The notes beneath the pieces were generated by a model, which worked only from the letters and a program-made list of their open reading frames with translations, made no database searches and had not been told where the DNA came from. A program made the translations under genes and the position numbers. A stretch of DNA of 64,000 nucleotides from Psychroserpens burtonensis DSM 12212 (GTDB taxonomy: Bacteria > Bacteroidota > Bacteroidia > Flavobacteriales > Flavobacteriaceae), in the NCBI RefSeq assembly GCF_000425305.1, contig NZ_AUDE01000024.1, positions 23,986-87,985 of the forward strand, read 5' to 3'. This document shows positions 52,423-62,471 of the stretch, piece after piece; positions within the stretch are counted from its first letter, which is position 1, and each line of letters starts with the position of its first letter.

Positions 52423-53958
52423 ATGAAATTTCTAAATGAGAAGATAGTTGTAATAGCTTTTATGTTAATCCCTTTATTTTGTATCTCACAAAGTACAAGA
52501 GAATTATTATGCAAGATTATAGATGCTAAAACGGGTGAGCCAGTCTTATTTGCTTCTGTGGCAGTCAAAAACCAAAATATTGGTGTCATCTCCGATGACG
52601 ATGGGAGTTTTAGATTGCCAATTACATATAAGATTGACAATGCTGTTATAGTTATTTCTTGTATGGGATATGAAACTATAGAGGTTATTGTTCAAACGCT
52701 CACAGAGGATCGTTTAAATATTCTAAAATTAAAACCTAAAATTGAATCGCTTGAAGCAATTACCATAATTGCAAAAAAGGACTATATTTCCGCTAGAGAT
52801 ATTGTTCAAAAAGCACTCATAAATATCCCTTTAAATTATCCTAGAAATCCACATTCTTATATTGGCTATTACCGTGAATATCAAGTTTTGAATAAACGGT
52901 ATTTTAATCTTAATGAAGGTATTATGGAAGAGTTTGATGCAGGTTTTCAAACCAATAAAATCTTTAATAAAGATAATCAGGCTGCATTATATAGTTTTAA
53001 GAAAAATAAAGAGTTCCCTCAAGATTCAGCATTAGCAAGTGCTTATGATAATAAAAACTTGAAATTTATAGAACAGGCGACAATAACTGGATTTGGTGGG
53101 AATGAATTGAGTATCCTAAATCTGCATAATGTAATTAGATATAATGATAAAAAATCATTCTCATTTATAGATGTTTTTAAAGAGGACTTTCTCTACAATC
53201 ATTTGTTTAGACTGACTGATAAAACATACTTAAATGATGAGCCTATTTATGCTATTAAATTTTATGCTTTAGAGGAAGTTACGGGTACCAAGAATAGGGC
53301 AGAAGGGGTTATTTATATTGCTTATAAGAACTTTTCGATACATAAATTAGAATATAATGGCTTTACTTTGAACAGTAAAAAGCCGTTCTATTCCTTGACT
53401 GTGGAGTATGCTCCAAGAGGAGATAAAATGTTTTTAAATTATGTGTCATTTTATAATTCTTTTAAAGCAAAAAGTGGAAATAGTTTTAGAATTGATACGG
53501 TCGATTTTGATATTGCGGAAAATGCTTTTCTCATAAACTTTAGTAATGATATTGATGAAAGCACTATTACTAAAAAAAGACGATTCAAATTTGAATATAA
53601 TCAAGACCGATTGAAAATTGAAAAGATAGATTTAATCTCTAACAGAAAACTTAAAATCACATTGTCAGATGAATTAACAGGTGATGAAATTGAAGATTTT
53701 AAAACTTTAAACGGAATTGAATATAAAATTAAAAATATAGCAGATTTAGCAGGGCGACAATTAAACGAATTGTCCTTTATTGATACCGATCAATTTAGAG
53801 AATATTTTGTTCAACAGGTTTTTAAAAATAAGGAGCTTCCTGATAATTTAGTGTTTATTAATAAAGTCATGTCATTGAAAAAAGCAGAGATAAACAGTAA
53901 TGCATTAGATATCGATACATATTGGGTGAATTCACCGTTAAAAGAGACTAAGAATTAA
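52423..53958 (+). CDS. CarboxypepD_reg-like / DUF5686-type surface protein
   Basis: A 511-residue protein with a signal peptide (about 1-21, CISQS). A carboxypeptidase-regulatory-like beta domain follows (LLCKIIDAKTGEPVLFASVAV, about 27-110), then a large region with YIGYYREYQVLNKRYFNLNEG typical of long Bacteroidota outer-membrane proteins. It is partly like DUF5686. Probably exported; function unknown. It is transcribed alone and convergent with lysA. Confidence 0.75.
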   Translation: MKFLNEKIVVIAFMLIPLFCISQSTRELLCKIIDAKTGEPVLFASVAVKNQNIGVISDDDGSFRLPITYKIDNAVIVISCMGYETIEVIVQTLTEDRLNILKLKPKIESLEAITIIAKKDYISARDIVQKALINIPLNYPRNPHSYIGYYREYQVLNKRYFNLNEGIMEEFDAGFQTNKIFNKDNQAALYSFKKNKEFPQDSALASAYDNKNLKFIEQATITGFGGNELSILNLHNVIRYNDKKSFSFIDVFKEDFLYNHLFRLTDKTYLNDEPIYAIKFYALEEVTGTKNRAEGVIYIAYKNFSIHKLEYNGFTLNSKKPFYSLTVEYAPRGDKMFLNYVSFYNSFKAKSGNSFRIDTVDFDIAENAFLINFSNDIDESTITKKRRFKFEYNQDRLKIEKIDLISNRKLKITLSDELTGDEIEDFKTLNGIEYKIKNIADLAGRQLNELSFIDTDQFREYFVQQVFKNKELPDNLVFINKVMSLKKAEINSNALDIDTYWVNSPLKETKN

Positions 53959-54010
53959 GAGAAGACTATCAGGGATTAAGTTTCAATGACATATCCTATT
54001 TTGATATTAA

Positions 54011-54038
54011 AAAACGCAAGATGTAAGTCTTGCGTTTT
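54011..54038. terminator. Bidirectional terminator between 52423 gene and lysA
   Basis: AAAACGCAAGA (54011-54021) and TCTTGCGTTTT (54028-54038) form an 11-bp stem with a six-base loop and A/T arms between convergent genes. Confidence 0.85.
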
Positions 54039-54041
54039 AGA

Positions 54042-55247
54042 TTATAAATCTATTTCAATTTGATTATGTAAGATATCATCAAATGTCTCTTGCTTTCTAA
54101 TAAGATGCGCTTTTTTATCATACCATAATACTTCGGCAGGACGATAACGTGAATTATAATTTGAAGCCATCGAGTAGCAATAGGCTCCTGCATTTTTAAA
54201 CGCCAAGATATCATCTTCGGTGATTTCATTAATTCGTCTATTATTCGCAAATGTATCTGTCTCACAGATGTAGCCCACAACAGAGTAGAACCGTTCTCGA
54301 CCATTTGGGTTAGAAATATTAATAATTTCATGTTGTGACCCATAAAGCATTGGTCTAATTAAATGATTGAAACCAGAATCTACTTGAGCAAAAACCGTTG
54401 AGGTGGTTTGTTTTACCACATTCACTTTTGTTAAAAAATAACCAGCTTCGCTCACTAAGAATTTTCCAGGTTCAAAAGCTAGGGTTAATGGTTTCCCGTA
54501 GTCTTTACAAAATTCATTAAAACGTATGGAGAGTTTTTCTCCTAATTCTTCAATATTAGTTTCAATATCTCCTAATTTATAAGGGACTTTAAACCCAGAT
54601 CCAAAATCGATAAATTCTAAATTCTTGAAGTTTTTAGCAGTATCAAAGAGTATTTCACTAGCATATAAAAAAACATCAATATCTAATATATCGCTTCCTG
54701 TGTGCATGTGAATTCCGTTGATATTCATTTTTGTATTCTCAACGATCCTTAATAAATGCGGAATTTGATGAATAGAAATCCCAAATTTACTGTCAATATG
54801 TCCTACGGAAATATTCGTGTTGCCACCAGCCATTACATGTGGGTTAATCCTTATACAAACCGGAGTTTCTGGATGTTTCGTTCCAAATTGCTCTAAGACT
54901 GATAAATTATCAATGTTAATTTGAACGCCAAAACTTGCCGCTTTTTCTATTTCCGCTAGGGAAACACCATTTGGAGTGAAAATAATTTGCTCAGGCTTAA
55001 AACCCGCTTTTAACCCTAATTGAACTTCCTGTATAGAAACGGTATCCAACCCAGTTCCCAATTGATTAAATAATTTTAAAACCGAAATATTAGACAATGC
55101 CTTCATAGCATAGTTTAGCTTTAACTGTTTTACCTTCCCAAATGCAGATATTAAACGTTTATACTGAAATTTGATTTTTTCAGCGTCATAAACATAAAGC
55201 GGACTTCCATAGTCTTTAGCAATTTGTAATAAGGTGTTGTATTCCAT
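54042..55247 (-). CDS. lysA: Diaminopimelate decarboxylase
   Basis: A 401-residue PLP enzyme of the alanine-racemase fold. The PLP lysine lies in NYAMKAL (Lys49), and the phosphate-binding Gly-rich loop is FIDFGSGFKVPY. FEPGKFLVSEAG and VGYICETDTFANNR carry the specificity and catalytic Cys residues. It decarboxylates meso-diaminopimelate, the last step of lysine synthesis. It is divergent from an ACT-like gene. Confidence 0.95.
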   Translation of the reverse strand: MEYNTLLQIAKDYGSPLYVYDAEKIKFQYKRLISAFGKVKQLKLNYAMKALSNISVLKLFNQLGTGLDTVSIQEVQLGLKAGFKPEQIIFTPNGVSLAEIEKAASFGVQINIDNLSVLEQFGTKHPETPVCIRINPHVMAGGNTNISVGHIDSKFGISIHQIPHLLRIVENTKMNINGIHMHTGSDILDIDVFLYASEILFDTAKNFKNLEFIDFGSGFKVPYKLGDIETNIEELGEKLSIRFNEFCKDYGKPLTLAFEPGKFLVSEAGYFLTKVNVVKQTTSTVFAQVDSGFNHLIRPMLYGSQHEIINISNPNGRERFYSVVGYICETDTFANNRRINEITEDDILAFKNAGAYCYSMASNYNSRYRPAEVLWYDKKAHLIRKQETFDDILHNQIEIDL

Positions 55248-55366
55248 AATTTTTAGTCTTAATATTCAAGGTGTTTAAGGAGTCAAAATAAAAGTAATCA
55301 TTACTCAAAACATAAAAAATAAAATAAAATTACTATTTTTGCACAAAATGTTAAATAATTAACAAA

Positions 55367-56023
55367 TTGAGAACAATAGCTTCTTGCGTCCAAGACATCA
55401 TCGTATCGAGTCCTTTTTTAGAAGAAGGATTATCTAGACAAATCATTAATTTTTCTGCCTTAGCAAAAGACTTGAATCAGCCTATTTCTGAGATGCTACG
55501 TAAACCTGTAAAAGATGGAGCGATAATGATGGCATTAAGACGGTATCAGCAACCATCTCATCTTGAAAATTCTAAGCGTTTAAGGAAGACGTTTAAGCAA
55601 TTAGGAGATATTACTGTACGTTCAAATTTAAGTGATTTTACATTTCAAAATTCTAAAACTTTAATAGATAGTCATTCGCAAGTTTTGAACCATATCAGTA
55701 CAAATCATCAAGTTTTTTATGCGTTTACTAGAGGTGTGTTTGAGAGCAATATAATTATATCAACGTCTGAAAAAGAGAGTGTTTTCAATGCGTTTAAAAA
55801 TGAAACACAAATAGGATTTCAGGAAAAACTATCTGCTATTAGTCTTTATTTGCCAAGTGGTAATTCAAAGATTGCCGGTTTATATTACCAAATTTTTAAG
55901 CGTTTAGCATGGGAGAATATTACCTTATATGAGGTCGTCTCTACGACGAATGAGTTCACAATTGTGGTCGAAGACGACTTGGTTGATAACGCATTTTCAG
56001 TAATTAAAAGATTAAAGGAATAA
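55367..56023 (+). CDS. ACT-like domain protein divergent to lysA
   Basis: A 218-residue cytoplasmic protein starting with TTG (RTIASCVQDIIVSSPF). The N-terminal half is helical (LSRQIINFSALAKDLNQPISEML), and the C-terminal half has two beta-alpha-beta units (AISLYLPSGNSKIAGLYYQIF and ITLYEVVSTTNEFTIVVEDD) like the ACT repeats of aspartokinase. No kinase domain is present. Its place beside lysA suggests a lysine-sensing role, inferred only. Confidence 0.7.
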   Translation: MRTIASCVQDIIVSSPFLEEGLSRQIINFSALAKDLNQPISEMLRKPVKDGAIMMALRRYQQPSHLENSKRLRKTFKQLGDITVRSNLSDFTFQNSKTLIDSHSQVLNHISTNHQVFYAFTRGVFESNIIISTSEKESVFNAFKNETQIGFQEKLSAISLYLPSGNSKIAGLYYQIFKRLAWENITLYEVVSTTNEFTIVVEDDLVDNAFSVIKRLKE

Positions 56024-56267
56024 TCTGCTTTTGGCGAAATAAATTTCAATACTTACTGTGTTCACTTTAGTCAAATTATAAAAGTTAAGGTCTTTGAGGT
56101 GATTTAGACTTTTTGTAGGGTAGCCAAAATTATAGAACTTTTATCTTGAGTTAGCCTTTTTGTAATAGCAAAGCCTTAGTCAAGGTATGAGAAAAAGCCC
56201 AAATCAGGGTAAATAAGATGAAATTAAAGCAAAATAAAAAGTTTAAATCACTTCACTATAAAAACTA

Positions 56268-56298
56268 TTGGTAAAAACCTTAAGTATGTTTATTTTTG
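56268..56298 (+). promoter_or_regulatory. Promoter of sucC
   Basis: TTG (56268-56270), 20 bases, then TATTTTTG (56291-56298), about 105 bp upstream of the sucC ATG. It implies a long leader, with no riboswitch motif recognised. Confidence 0.65.
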
Positions 56299-56402
56299 CA
56301 GCTAATACAATGAATATAATGACTTCGGAAATTTTAGCGAAGACAAAACATAAATTTTAAAATATTTCCTATTTCAGGGATAACATAAATTGATTATTTA
56401 TT

Positions 56403-57593
56403 ATGAATTTACACGAATATCAAGGAAAAGAATTATTAAGCAGCTTCGGCGTACGTATTCAACGTGGTATTGTTGCACAAAATGCTGATGAAGCAGTTGC
56501 TGCAGCAAAGAAATTAACCGAAGACACAGGTACTGGTTGGCACGTGATTAAAGCACAAGTTCATGCAGGTGGACGTGGGAAAGGTGGCGGAGTTAAGCTA
56601 GCAAAAAGCCTTGATGAAGTAAAAAGAATAACAGAGCAGATTATTGGGATGGACTTAGTGACACCTCAAACATCTGCCGAAGGTAAACGTGTACACCAAG
56701 TACTGGTAACAGAAGATGTCTATTATCCTGGAGATTCTGAGCCAGAAGAATATTATATGTCTGTTCTTTTAAACAGGGCAACAGGTCGTAATATGATCAT
56801 GTATTCTACAGAAGGAGGTATGGATATTGAAACTGTTGCCGAGGAAACTCCTCATTTAATTTTCCATGAAGAAATAGATCCTTCAACGGGAATCTTACCA
56901 TTTCAAGCACGTAAAATTGCTTTTAATTTAGGATTATCGGGAGCAGCATTTAAAGACATGACAAAATTTGTTACGGCGTTATATACCGCCTACGACAAAT
57001 CTGATTCGTCATTATTTGAAATTAACCCAGTGTTAAAGACAAGTGATGATAAAATTATGGCAGTAGATGCAAAAGTGTCTATAGACGACAATGCTTTGTT
57101 TAGACATAAAGATTTAGCAGATTTACGTGATTTACGTGAAGAGAATCCTATTGAAGTAGAAGCTGGAGAACATGGATTAAATTATGTAGACCTTGACGGT
57201 AATGTTGGTTGCATGGTTAATGGTGCAGGTTTAGCAATGGCAACTATGGATTTAATTAAGCAAGCAGGTGGAGAACCCGCTAACTTTTTAGATGTTGGAG
57301 GTACTGCAGATGCTACAAGAGTAGAAATTGCATTTGAGCTTATTTTAAGAGATCCAGCTGTAAAAGCCATATTGATTAATATCTTTGGAGGTATCGTTCG
57401 TTGTGATCGCGTTGCTCAAGGTGTTATTGATGCTTATAAAAACATGGGTAACATTACTGTACCAATTATTGTTCGTTTACAAGGAACAAATGCAGACATC
57501 GCTAAAAAATTGATTGATGATTCTGGATTAGATGTCATGAGTGCTACAGAATTTCAAGAAGCAGCAGATAAAGTACAGCAAGTTTTAGCTTAA
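56403..57593 (+). CDS. sucC: Succinate-CoA ligase (ADP-forming), beta subunit
   Basis: A 396-residue protein starting [12 protein letters not shown], the invariant start of SucC. An ATP-grasp domain (about 1-245) with [14 protein letters not shown] is followed by a CoA-ligase domain with [27 protein letters not shown] and [13 protein letters not shown]. With SucD it converts succinyl-CoA to succinate and ATP in the TCA cycle; sucD is not adjacent, as is common in Bacteroidota. A strong terminator follows. Confidence 0.97.
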   Translation: MNLHEYQGKELLSSFGVRIQRGIVAQNADEAVAAAKKLTEDTGTGWHVIKAQVHAGGRGKGGGVKLAKSLDEVKRITEQIIGMDLVTPQTSAEGKRVHQVLVTEDVYYPGDSEPEEYYMSVLLNRATGRNMIMYSTEGGMDIETVAEETPHLIFHEEIDPSTGILPFQARKIAFNLGLSGAAFKDMTKFVTALYTAYDKSDSSLFEINPVLKTSDDKIMAVDAKVSIDDNALFRHKDLADLRDLREENPIEVEAGEHGLNYVDLDGNVGCMVNGAGLAMATMDLIKQAGGEPANFLDVGGTADATRVEIAFELILRDPAVKAILINIFGGIVRCDRVAQGVIDAYKNMGNITVPIIVRLQGTNADIAKKLIDDSGLDVMSATEFQEAADKVQQVLA

Positions 57594-57663
57594 AACTATG
57601 ATCATTTCTAGTGTCGCACTGAGCATAGTTAAAGTGCGAAAGCTAAGAATCAAATAATACTGA

Positions 57664-57697
57664 CCTGTTACGTTTTTAACGTAACAGGTTTTTTTTT
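57664..57697 (+). terminator. sucC terminator
   Basis: CCTGTTACGTT (57664-57674), loop TTT, AACGTAACAGG (57678-57688), then nine T. It is a perfect 11-bp Rho-independent terminator 70 bp after sucC. Confidence 0.95.
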
Positions 57698-57744
57698 ACG
57701 GAATCTTTTTTATCTTTCTGTATCTACAGTAAAATAATCAAGTC

Positions 57745-58147
57745 ATGAGAAATAGTAGCGTATGGATTGTCATGGTATTCTCTTTATTGGCGTGCTCAGA
57801 TGATGACAAGACAAAACGTATAGAAATCAAATTATTAGGAACTTGGCAACTCTCAGAAGTTTACTCAGATCCAGGTGATGGAAGTGGATATTTTACAAGT
57901 ATCGATAGCGAAAAAATACTTACTTTTTTATCGAGCGGAACAATAAATTCAAATGCATAATTTATGCTTTATGTTTTCAGAAATCGGTGATTCATCAACA
58001 AGGACTTTCTTTGAAACTGATATGACAATTTCAGTTTCTGGTTGTGATATGACACCACCAACACTGTTTTTTGAAATTATAGGCTCAAACCTCGTTTTGT
58101 CTTATGCATGTATTGAGGCTTGCCTAGAAAAGTATGAGAAACTTTAA
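57745..58147 (+). pseudogene. Lipocalin-like lipoprotein gene with a frameshift
   Basis: The first part (57745-57960) has a lipoprotein signal (FSLLAC, Cys17) and the lipocalin-like start LLGTWQLSEVYSDPGDGSG. It stops shortly after the strand LTFLSSGTINSN. The next frame continues at once (LCFMFSEIGDSS) and gives the expected C-terminal strands FEIIGSNLVLSYACIEACLEKYEKL to 58147. The length, 403 nt, is one base over 134 codons, so an insertion near 57940-57960 broke the gene. The family is small secreted ligand-binding barrels. Confidence 0.7.
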
Positions 58148-58285
58148 AATAGAAGCACTTGCTAATGAAGTGTATTTTTTATTAAGTCTCCTAAACTAGT
58201 TTTAAATAAGAATTCTAGTCGTTTATTTTATGTTTAACTAGTTTGTAGATATGACCAAATGGTTCTTTGTTAGATTTGTTTTTAA

Positions 58286-58987
58286 TTATAAATGTAATCC
58301 ACACTCCGTCTTAGGATTATTATTCCAACGACCATTACGATCATCACCAGGAACTGTACAATGCTTACAACCAATAGAATTATATCCTTTTGCAACTAAA
58401 GGATGAAAGGGTAAATCATGTGTTGCAATGTAAGCGTCACGTTGTTGTTTTGAAATATCCAGCAAAGGATAAAACTTTAAAATCTCACCACGTAATTCAA
58501 AAACATCAAGTGTAGAACGGTGGTCACTTTGCCATTCCATTAAACCAGAAACCCATACTTTGTATTGGTTTTTGATTATGTCTAAAGGTTTTACTTTGTT
58601 TATAGAGCAACAAAAATCTGGATTCTTTGTCCAGGTTTCGTCTTTGGTTGTAAACTCGTGTTCTTCTTTTAAAGCACTAATAGACGCTACTTTTAATCCG
58701 TAACGTTGTGTCAGTTCTTCTTTGTATTTCAGTGTCTCTTCAAAATGATAGCCCGTATCAATAAAAAAGACAGTTTGATTTTTATTTACTTCGGAAAACA
58801 GCTTCAATAAGAAAGCAGATGTTGCCGCAAAAGAACTGGTGAGCATCACTTCAGAAACCTCAAAATCTTTGTATAATTGTATTATACGATCCGTCGCAGA
58901 TAACCGTTTGTACGTTTTGTTAAGTGCTTTAATTTCTGCTTCTGAAATATTGGGAATGACTTTTTTTACTGAGGTTGTTTCGAACAT
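58286..58987 (-). CDS. cysH: Phosphoadenylyl/adenylyl-sulfate reductase
   Basis: A 233-residue enzyme. The ATP-sulfurylase-like fold has a P-loop-like segment (VMLTSSFAATSAFLLKL) and FIDTGYHFEETL. The catalytic Cys is in ECGLHL at the C-terminus. The CC pair (FCCSINKVKP) and GCKHC (CxxC) are the [4Fe-4S] ligands that mark assimilatory APS reductase rather than the cluster-free PAPS type. It reduces APS to sulfite for cysteine synthesis. It is monocistronic here. Confidence 0.93.
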   Translation of the reverse strand: MFETTSVKKVIPNISEAEIKALNKTYKRLSATDRIIQLYKDFEVSEVMLTSSFAATSAFLLKLFSEVNKNQTVFFIDTGYHFEETLKYKEELTQRYGLKVASISALKEEHEFTTKDETWTKNPDFCCSINKVKPLDIIKNQYKVWVSGLMEWQSDHRSTLDVFELRGEILKFYPLLDISKQQRDAYIATHDLPFHPLVAKGYNSIGCKHCTVPGDDRNGRWNNNPKTECGLHL

Positions 58988-59068
58988 AGGGATTCAATAT
59001 AATATGGAAAGTTACGATACATTTCTGAAGACTATATAGTGGTGTAAAATTTTTATGCTTTTGATGAT

Positions 59069-59311
59069 TTAAGGTTTCTTTTTTTGAGGTTTTGGCATTG
59101 GACCACGTAAATGAATGATCAATGCATTAAGAAAATTTCTTAGTACTTGATCACCACACTCCATATAATTAGGATGGTCTTCACGCCTAAACATAGCATT
59201 AAGCTCACTTTTAGTAATTCTAAAATCAACGAGTTCTAATATTTTTACAATATCATCATCACGAAGTTTATGTGCGACTCTTAATTTTTTGAATATATCG
59301 TTGTTTGTCAT
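59069..59311 (-). CDS. DUF1456 (YehS-like) family protein
   Basis: An 80-residue protein matching one copy of the DUF1456 repeat: MTNNDIFKKLRVAHKLRDDD, FRITKSELNAMFRREDHPNY and the VLRNFLNALIIHLRG end. YehS of E. coli has two such units; this has one, as usual in Bacteroidota. A DNA- or protein-binding role is assumed but unproven. Confidence 0.85.
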   Translation of the reverse strand: MTNNDIFKKLRVAHKLRDDDIVKILELVDFRITKSELNAMFRREDHPNYMECGDQVLRNFLNALIIHLRGPMPKPQKKKP

Positions 59312-59680
59312 CTCAATTTTGATTTATATGCCCTTTAAAAAGGTCTCTATTGTGTTGTTGATGTGAAATTTAAAGCTCTTTATGTTTTATTTTTAGAGCC
59401 TCTGTGGATCATAATTTGTAATTAAAACGAAAGTACATAAATTTTAATAATTACTAACGGTGCAGTTCATCGATAATTAATTTTGAAAGTTTAAAAACCG
59501 ACGAACGGTAGAGTGTTTTTATAATGCTGTAAATCAGATATTTAAGAAGTAATTTAGTAGAAATGTAGGAAAAGCACGACGAATGGCATGCTTTTTTTCG
59601 ACAAGCGACTATTTATACATGATTATAATCGAAACAAACAAAGTAAATTTATAAAACAAAATAAGAAGAATCCCTCGAAT

Positions 59681-60082
59681 ATGATAAATCGCGTTGAAAA
59701 ATTAAGCCTGCTGTCTGAAATGATAGCCTTTGCAAAAGCTGACGATCCTATAAAATCCTTTGAATATAAATTTTTGTTTAGTATTGCCAAACAATTAGAA
59801 ATCTCAAAAGATGACTTTGACTATTTATGTCAGTACCCAGTAACAAACGTAAATTTAAAATCGCACAGTGAGCGTATTGTGCAGTTTCATAGATTAGTGT
59901 TACTTACAAATCTTGATAGTGATATCTCAAGAAAAAAATTAGTTAAACTACATAATTTCGGATTACGAATGGGTTTAAGTCATGACTCTATTAATCGTGT
60001 TTTAGATTTAATGGAAAGTTTCCCTAATAGAATGGTTCCGCCAGATTTCTTGATTGATATATTTAAAGTTCAGTATAATTAG
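59681..60082 (+). CDS. TerB-like hypothetical protein
   Basis: A 133-residue helical protein, starting at ATG 59681 (MINRVEKLSLLSEMIAFAKA). The earlier upstream reading is basic and unlike the family. The helices LSLLSEMIAFAKADDPIKSFEYKFLFSIAKQL and KLHNFGLRMGLSHDSINRVLDLM resemble the TerB/tellurite-resistance-like fold. Function unknown. A 15-bp hairpin follows. Confidence 0.7.
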   Translation: MINRVEKLSLLSEMIAFAKADDPIKSFEYKFLFSIAKQLEISKDDFDYLCQYPVTNVNLKSHSERIVQFHRLVLLTNLDSDISRKKLVKLHNFGLRMGLSHDSINRVLDLMESFPNRMVPPDFLIDIFKVQYN

Positions 60083-60120
60083 TATTTCATAGAGTCTCAA
60101 AGAATCTTAAGTAATACAAT

Positions 60121-60154
60121 AAAATGCTCTATAATTAAAATTATAGAGCATTTT
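60121..60154. terminator. Bidirectional terminator between TerB-like and uvrB genes
   Basis: AAAATGCTCTATAAT (60121-60135) and ATTATAGAGCATTTT (60140-60154) form a perfect 15-bp stem with a four-base loop between convergent genes. Confidence 0.9.
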
Positions 60155-60252
60155 ATGTGTTATAAAGAGATGAAGTTATTCAATGTGTCAATTTAAGGAG
60201 TATACATTATAATGGCGGCAACCAAGTTCACTTTGTGTGGTTGTCAAAAAGG

Positions 60253-62259
60253 CTAACTAACCTTCAACTTCTCTAGTTTATCTTGATAGCCTTTTAATTC
60301 ATCTCTCAATTTTGCAGCAATAATAAAATCTAAGGCTTTAGCCGCTTGCTCCATTAATTTACGTTTTTCACGAATTTTCTTTTCCAATTCACCCTTAGTT
60401 AAGTATTCACTTTCAGGTTCAGCAGCTCTAGCAGCTTCCAGTTCGTAACTGTAAGTACTCACAGAGTTTTTGGATAATGCACTAGCTAGACTTTTCTTCA
60501 AGGCAGTTGGAACCAGATTATGCTTTGTATTATAGGCGATTTGTTTCCCACGTCTGTATTCGGTTTCATCCATTGTTTTTTGCATACTCTTGGTGATTTT
60601 ATCTGCATACATAATGGCTTTACCATTAAGGTTCCTAGCGGCTCTACCTACAGTTTGAGTAAGAGAACGATTAGAACGTAAAAAACCTTCTTTATCGGCA
60701 TCTAAAATAGCAACCAAGGATACTTCAGGGAGATCTAAACCTTCACGTAATAAATTAACACCAACGAGAACATCAAATACGCCTTTTCTCAAATCTTGCA
60801 TGATTTCTACACGCTCTAAAGTATCTACATCACTATGAATATAACGACATCTAATTTGAATACGGTCTAGGTATTTAGCTAATTCCTCAGCCATACGTTT
60901 AGTCAACGTAGTCACTAAGGTGCGCTCATCTTTTTCTATGCGTTGGTGTATTTCTTCAACTAAATCATCTATTTGATTTAAACTTGGACGAACTTCAATA
61001 ATTGGATCTAATAATCCCGTAGGTCTAATCACTTGCTCCACAAAGACACCATCTGTTTTTTGTAATTCGTAATCAGCAGGCGTCGCACTTACATAAATGA
61101 CTTGGTTTTGTAACGCTTCAAATTCTTCAAATTTTAAAGGCCTGTTGTCCATGGCTGCGGGCAATCTAAATCCGTAATCTACCAAATTCACTTTTCTGCT
61201 TCTATCACCTCCATACATGGCGTGTACTTGAGAAAGGGTGACGTGACTTTCGTCAACAACCATTAAAAAATCTTCTGGAAAATAGTCTAATAAACAGAAT
61301 GGCCTCGTACCTGGTTGCCTACCGTCGAGATAACGAGAGTAGTTCTCAATCCCAGAGCAATATCCTAATTCACGAATCATTTCTAGATCAAATTCTGTAC
61401 GTTCTTTTAAACGTTTTGCTTCTAAATGTTTGCCTATTTCTTTAAAATAGTCATGTTGTTCTACTAAGTCATCTTGAATTCCGCGAATGGCACCTTGTAA
61501 CACATCTGGAGACGTGACAAACATATTTGCAGGATAGATGGTGAGTCTGTCATAGTGCTCAATAACTTCATTGGTTTGAATATTAAACTGTTCAATATCC
61601 TCAATCTCATCTCCAAAAAAGTGAATGCGAAACGCATCGTCTGCATAACTTGGAAAGATGTCAACGGTATCTCCTTTTATTCTGAAATTTCCATGCTTGA
61701 AGTCTGCTTCTGTTCTAGAGTATAAGCTTTGTACGAGTTTATGTAGTAAATCGGTTCTCGAAATTTCTTGATTAGTTTCCAAGGAAATCACATTCTTTTG
61801 AAATTCTACAGGGTTTCCAATACCATATAAACACGATACCGAAGCCACAACGATTACATCACGACGACCAGAGAGTAGAGAAGAGGTTGTACTTAAACGC
61901 ATCTTCTCAATTTCTTCGTTGATAGATAAATCTTTCTCTATATAAACTCCAGATGTAGGGATGTAAGCTTCAGGTTGATAATAATCATAATAAGACACAA
62001 AATATTCTACAGCATTTTCTGGAAAGAACTGCTTGAACTCAGAATATAACTGAGCAGCCAATGTCTTATTATGTGCCAAAACTAAAGTAGGTCGTTGCAC
62101 TTCTTCAATAACATTTGCTACTGTAAATGTTTTACCAGAACCTGTTACACCAAGTAAGGTTTGAAACTTTTCTTTGGAGTTTATACCATTAACTAATTGT
62201 TTGATGGCTTCTGGTTGATCTCCTGTAGGTTTAAATTCTGATTGTACTTTAAAACGCAT
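60253..62259 (-). CDS. uvrB: Excinuclease ABC subunit B
   Basis: A 668-residue helicase-like protein of standard length. Walker A GVTGSGKT (37-44), the beta-hairpin region YYDYYQPEAYIP, DESHVTLSQVHAMYGGDRSRK, SATPADYEL, the C-terminal helicase motifs (NLLREGLDLPEVSLVAILDADKEG, QTVGRAARN) and a terminal UVR motif (LMEQAAKALDFIIAAKLRDEL) are all present. It verifies lesions and recruits UvrC. TAACTTTG lies 5 bp before the ATG (62271-62264), so the mRNA may be leaderless or nearly so. Confidence 0.98.
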   Translation of the reverse strand: MRFKVQSEFKPTGDQPEAIKQLVNGINSKEKFQTLLGVTGSGKTFTVANVIEEVQRPTLVLAHNKTLAAQLYSEFKQFFPENAVEYFVSYYDYYQPEAYIPTSGVYIEKDLSINEEIEKMRLSTTSSLLSGRRDVIVVASVSCLYGIGNPVEFQKNVISLETNQEISRTDLLHKLVQSLYSRTEADFKHGNFRIKGDTVDIFPSYADDAFRIHFFGDEIEDIEQFNIQTNEVIEHYDRLTIYPANMFVTSPDVLQGAIRGIQDDLVEQHDYFKEIGKHLEAKRLKERTEFDLEMIRELGYCSGIENYSRYLDGRQPGTRPFCLLDYFPEDFLMVVDESHVTLSQVHAMYGGDRSRKVNLVDYGFRLPAAMDNRPLKFEEFEALQNQVIYVSATPADYELQKTDGVFVEQVIRPTGLLDPIIEVRPSLNQIDDLVEEIHQRIEKDERTLVTTLTKRMAEELAKYLDRIQIRCRYIHSDVDTLERVEIMQDLRKGVFDVLVGVNLLREGLDLPEVSLVAILDADKEGFLRSNRSLTQTVGRAARNLNGKAIMYADKITKSMQKTMDETEYRRGKQIAYNTKHNLVPTALKKSLASALSKNSVSTYSYELEAARAAEPESEYLTKGELEKKIREKRKLMEQAAKALDFIIAAKLRDELKGYQDKLEKLKVS

Positions 62260-62306
62260 TTTGCAAAGTTACGATAAAGCGTTTATATTTTAATTGTGTG
62301 ATGCTT

Positions 62307-62471
62307 TCAATTCTGTTCAAATATCTTTTTCTGACTTTTGATCATATTATGTTGCTCTGTTATTACTTTAGTAAGTAGTGCACTTAGATTGTTGTAGCGA
62401 ACACTTAACGATCCATGTTTATTATTGATTAATAACGCCTGTCCTGCATATCCTATTTTTTCGAGTAACAC
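62307..62471 (-). CDS. Possible small or remnant gene between uvrB and the IS
   Basis: A GTG at 62471 opens 54 codons: LLEKIGYAGQALLINNKHGS, then SVRYNNLSALLTKVITEQHN, ending IFEQN. The frame extends 12 codons further upstream, interrupted by a TAG (62487 region). The text looks coding and helical. It may be the 3' end of a lost gene. No family recognised. Confidence 0.3.
   Translation of the reverse strand: MLLEKIGYAGQALLINNKHGSLSVRYNNLSALLTKVITEQHNMIKSQKKIFEQN

Noticed and set aside
57953..58147. Separate 64-residue gene starting MHNLCFM
   Set aside because: It contains only the C-terminal strands of the lipocalin-like protein; better explained by a frameshift.
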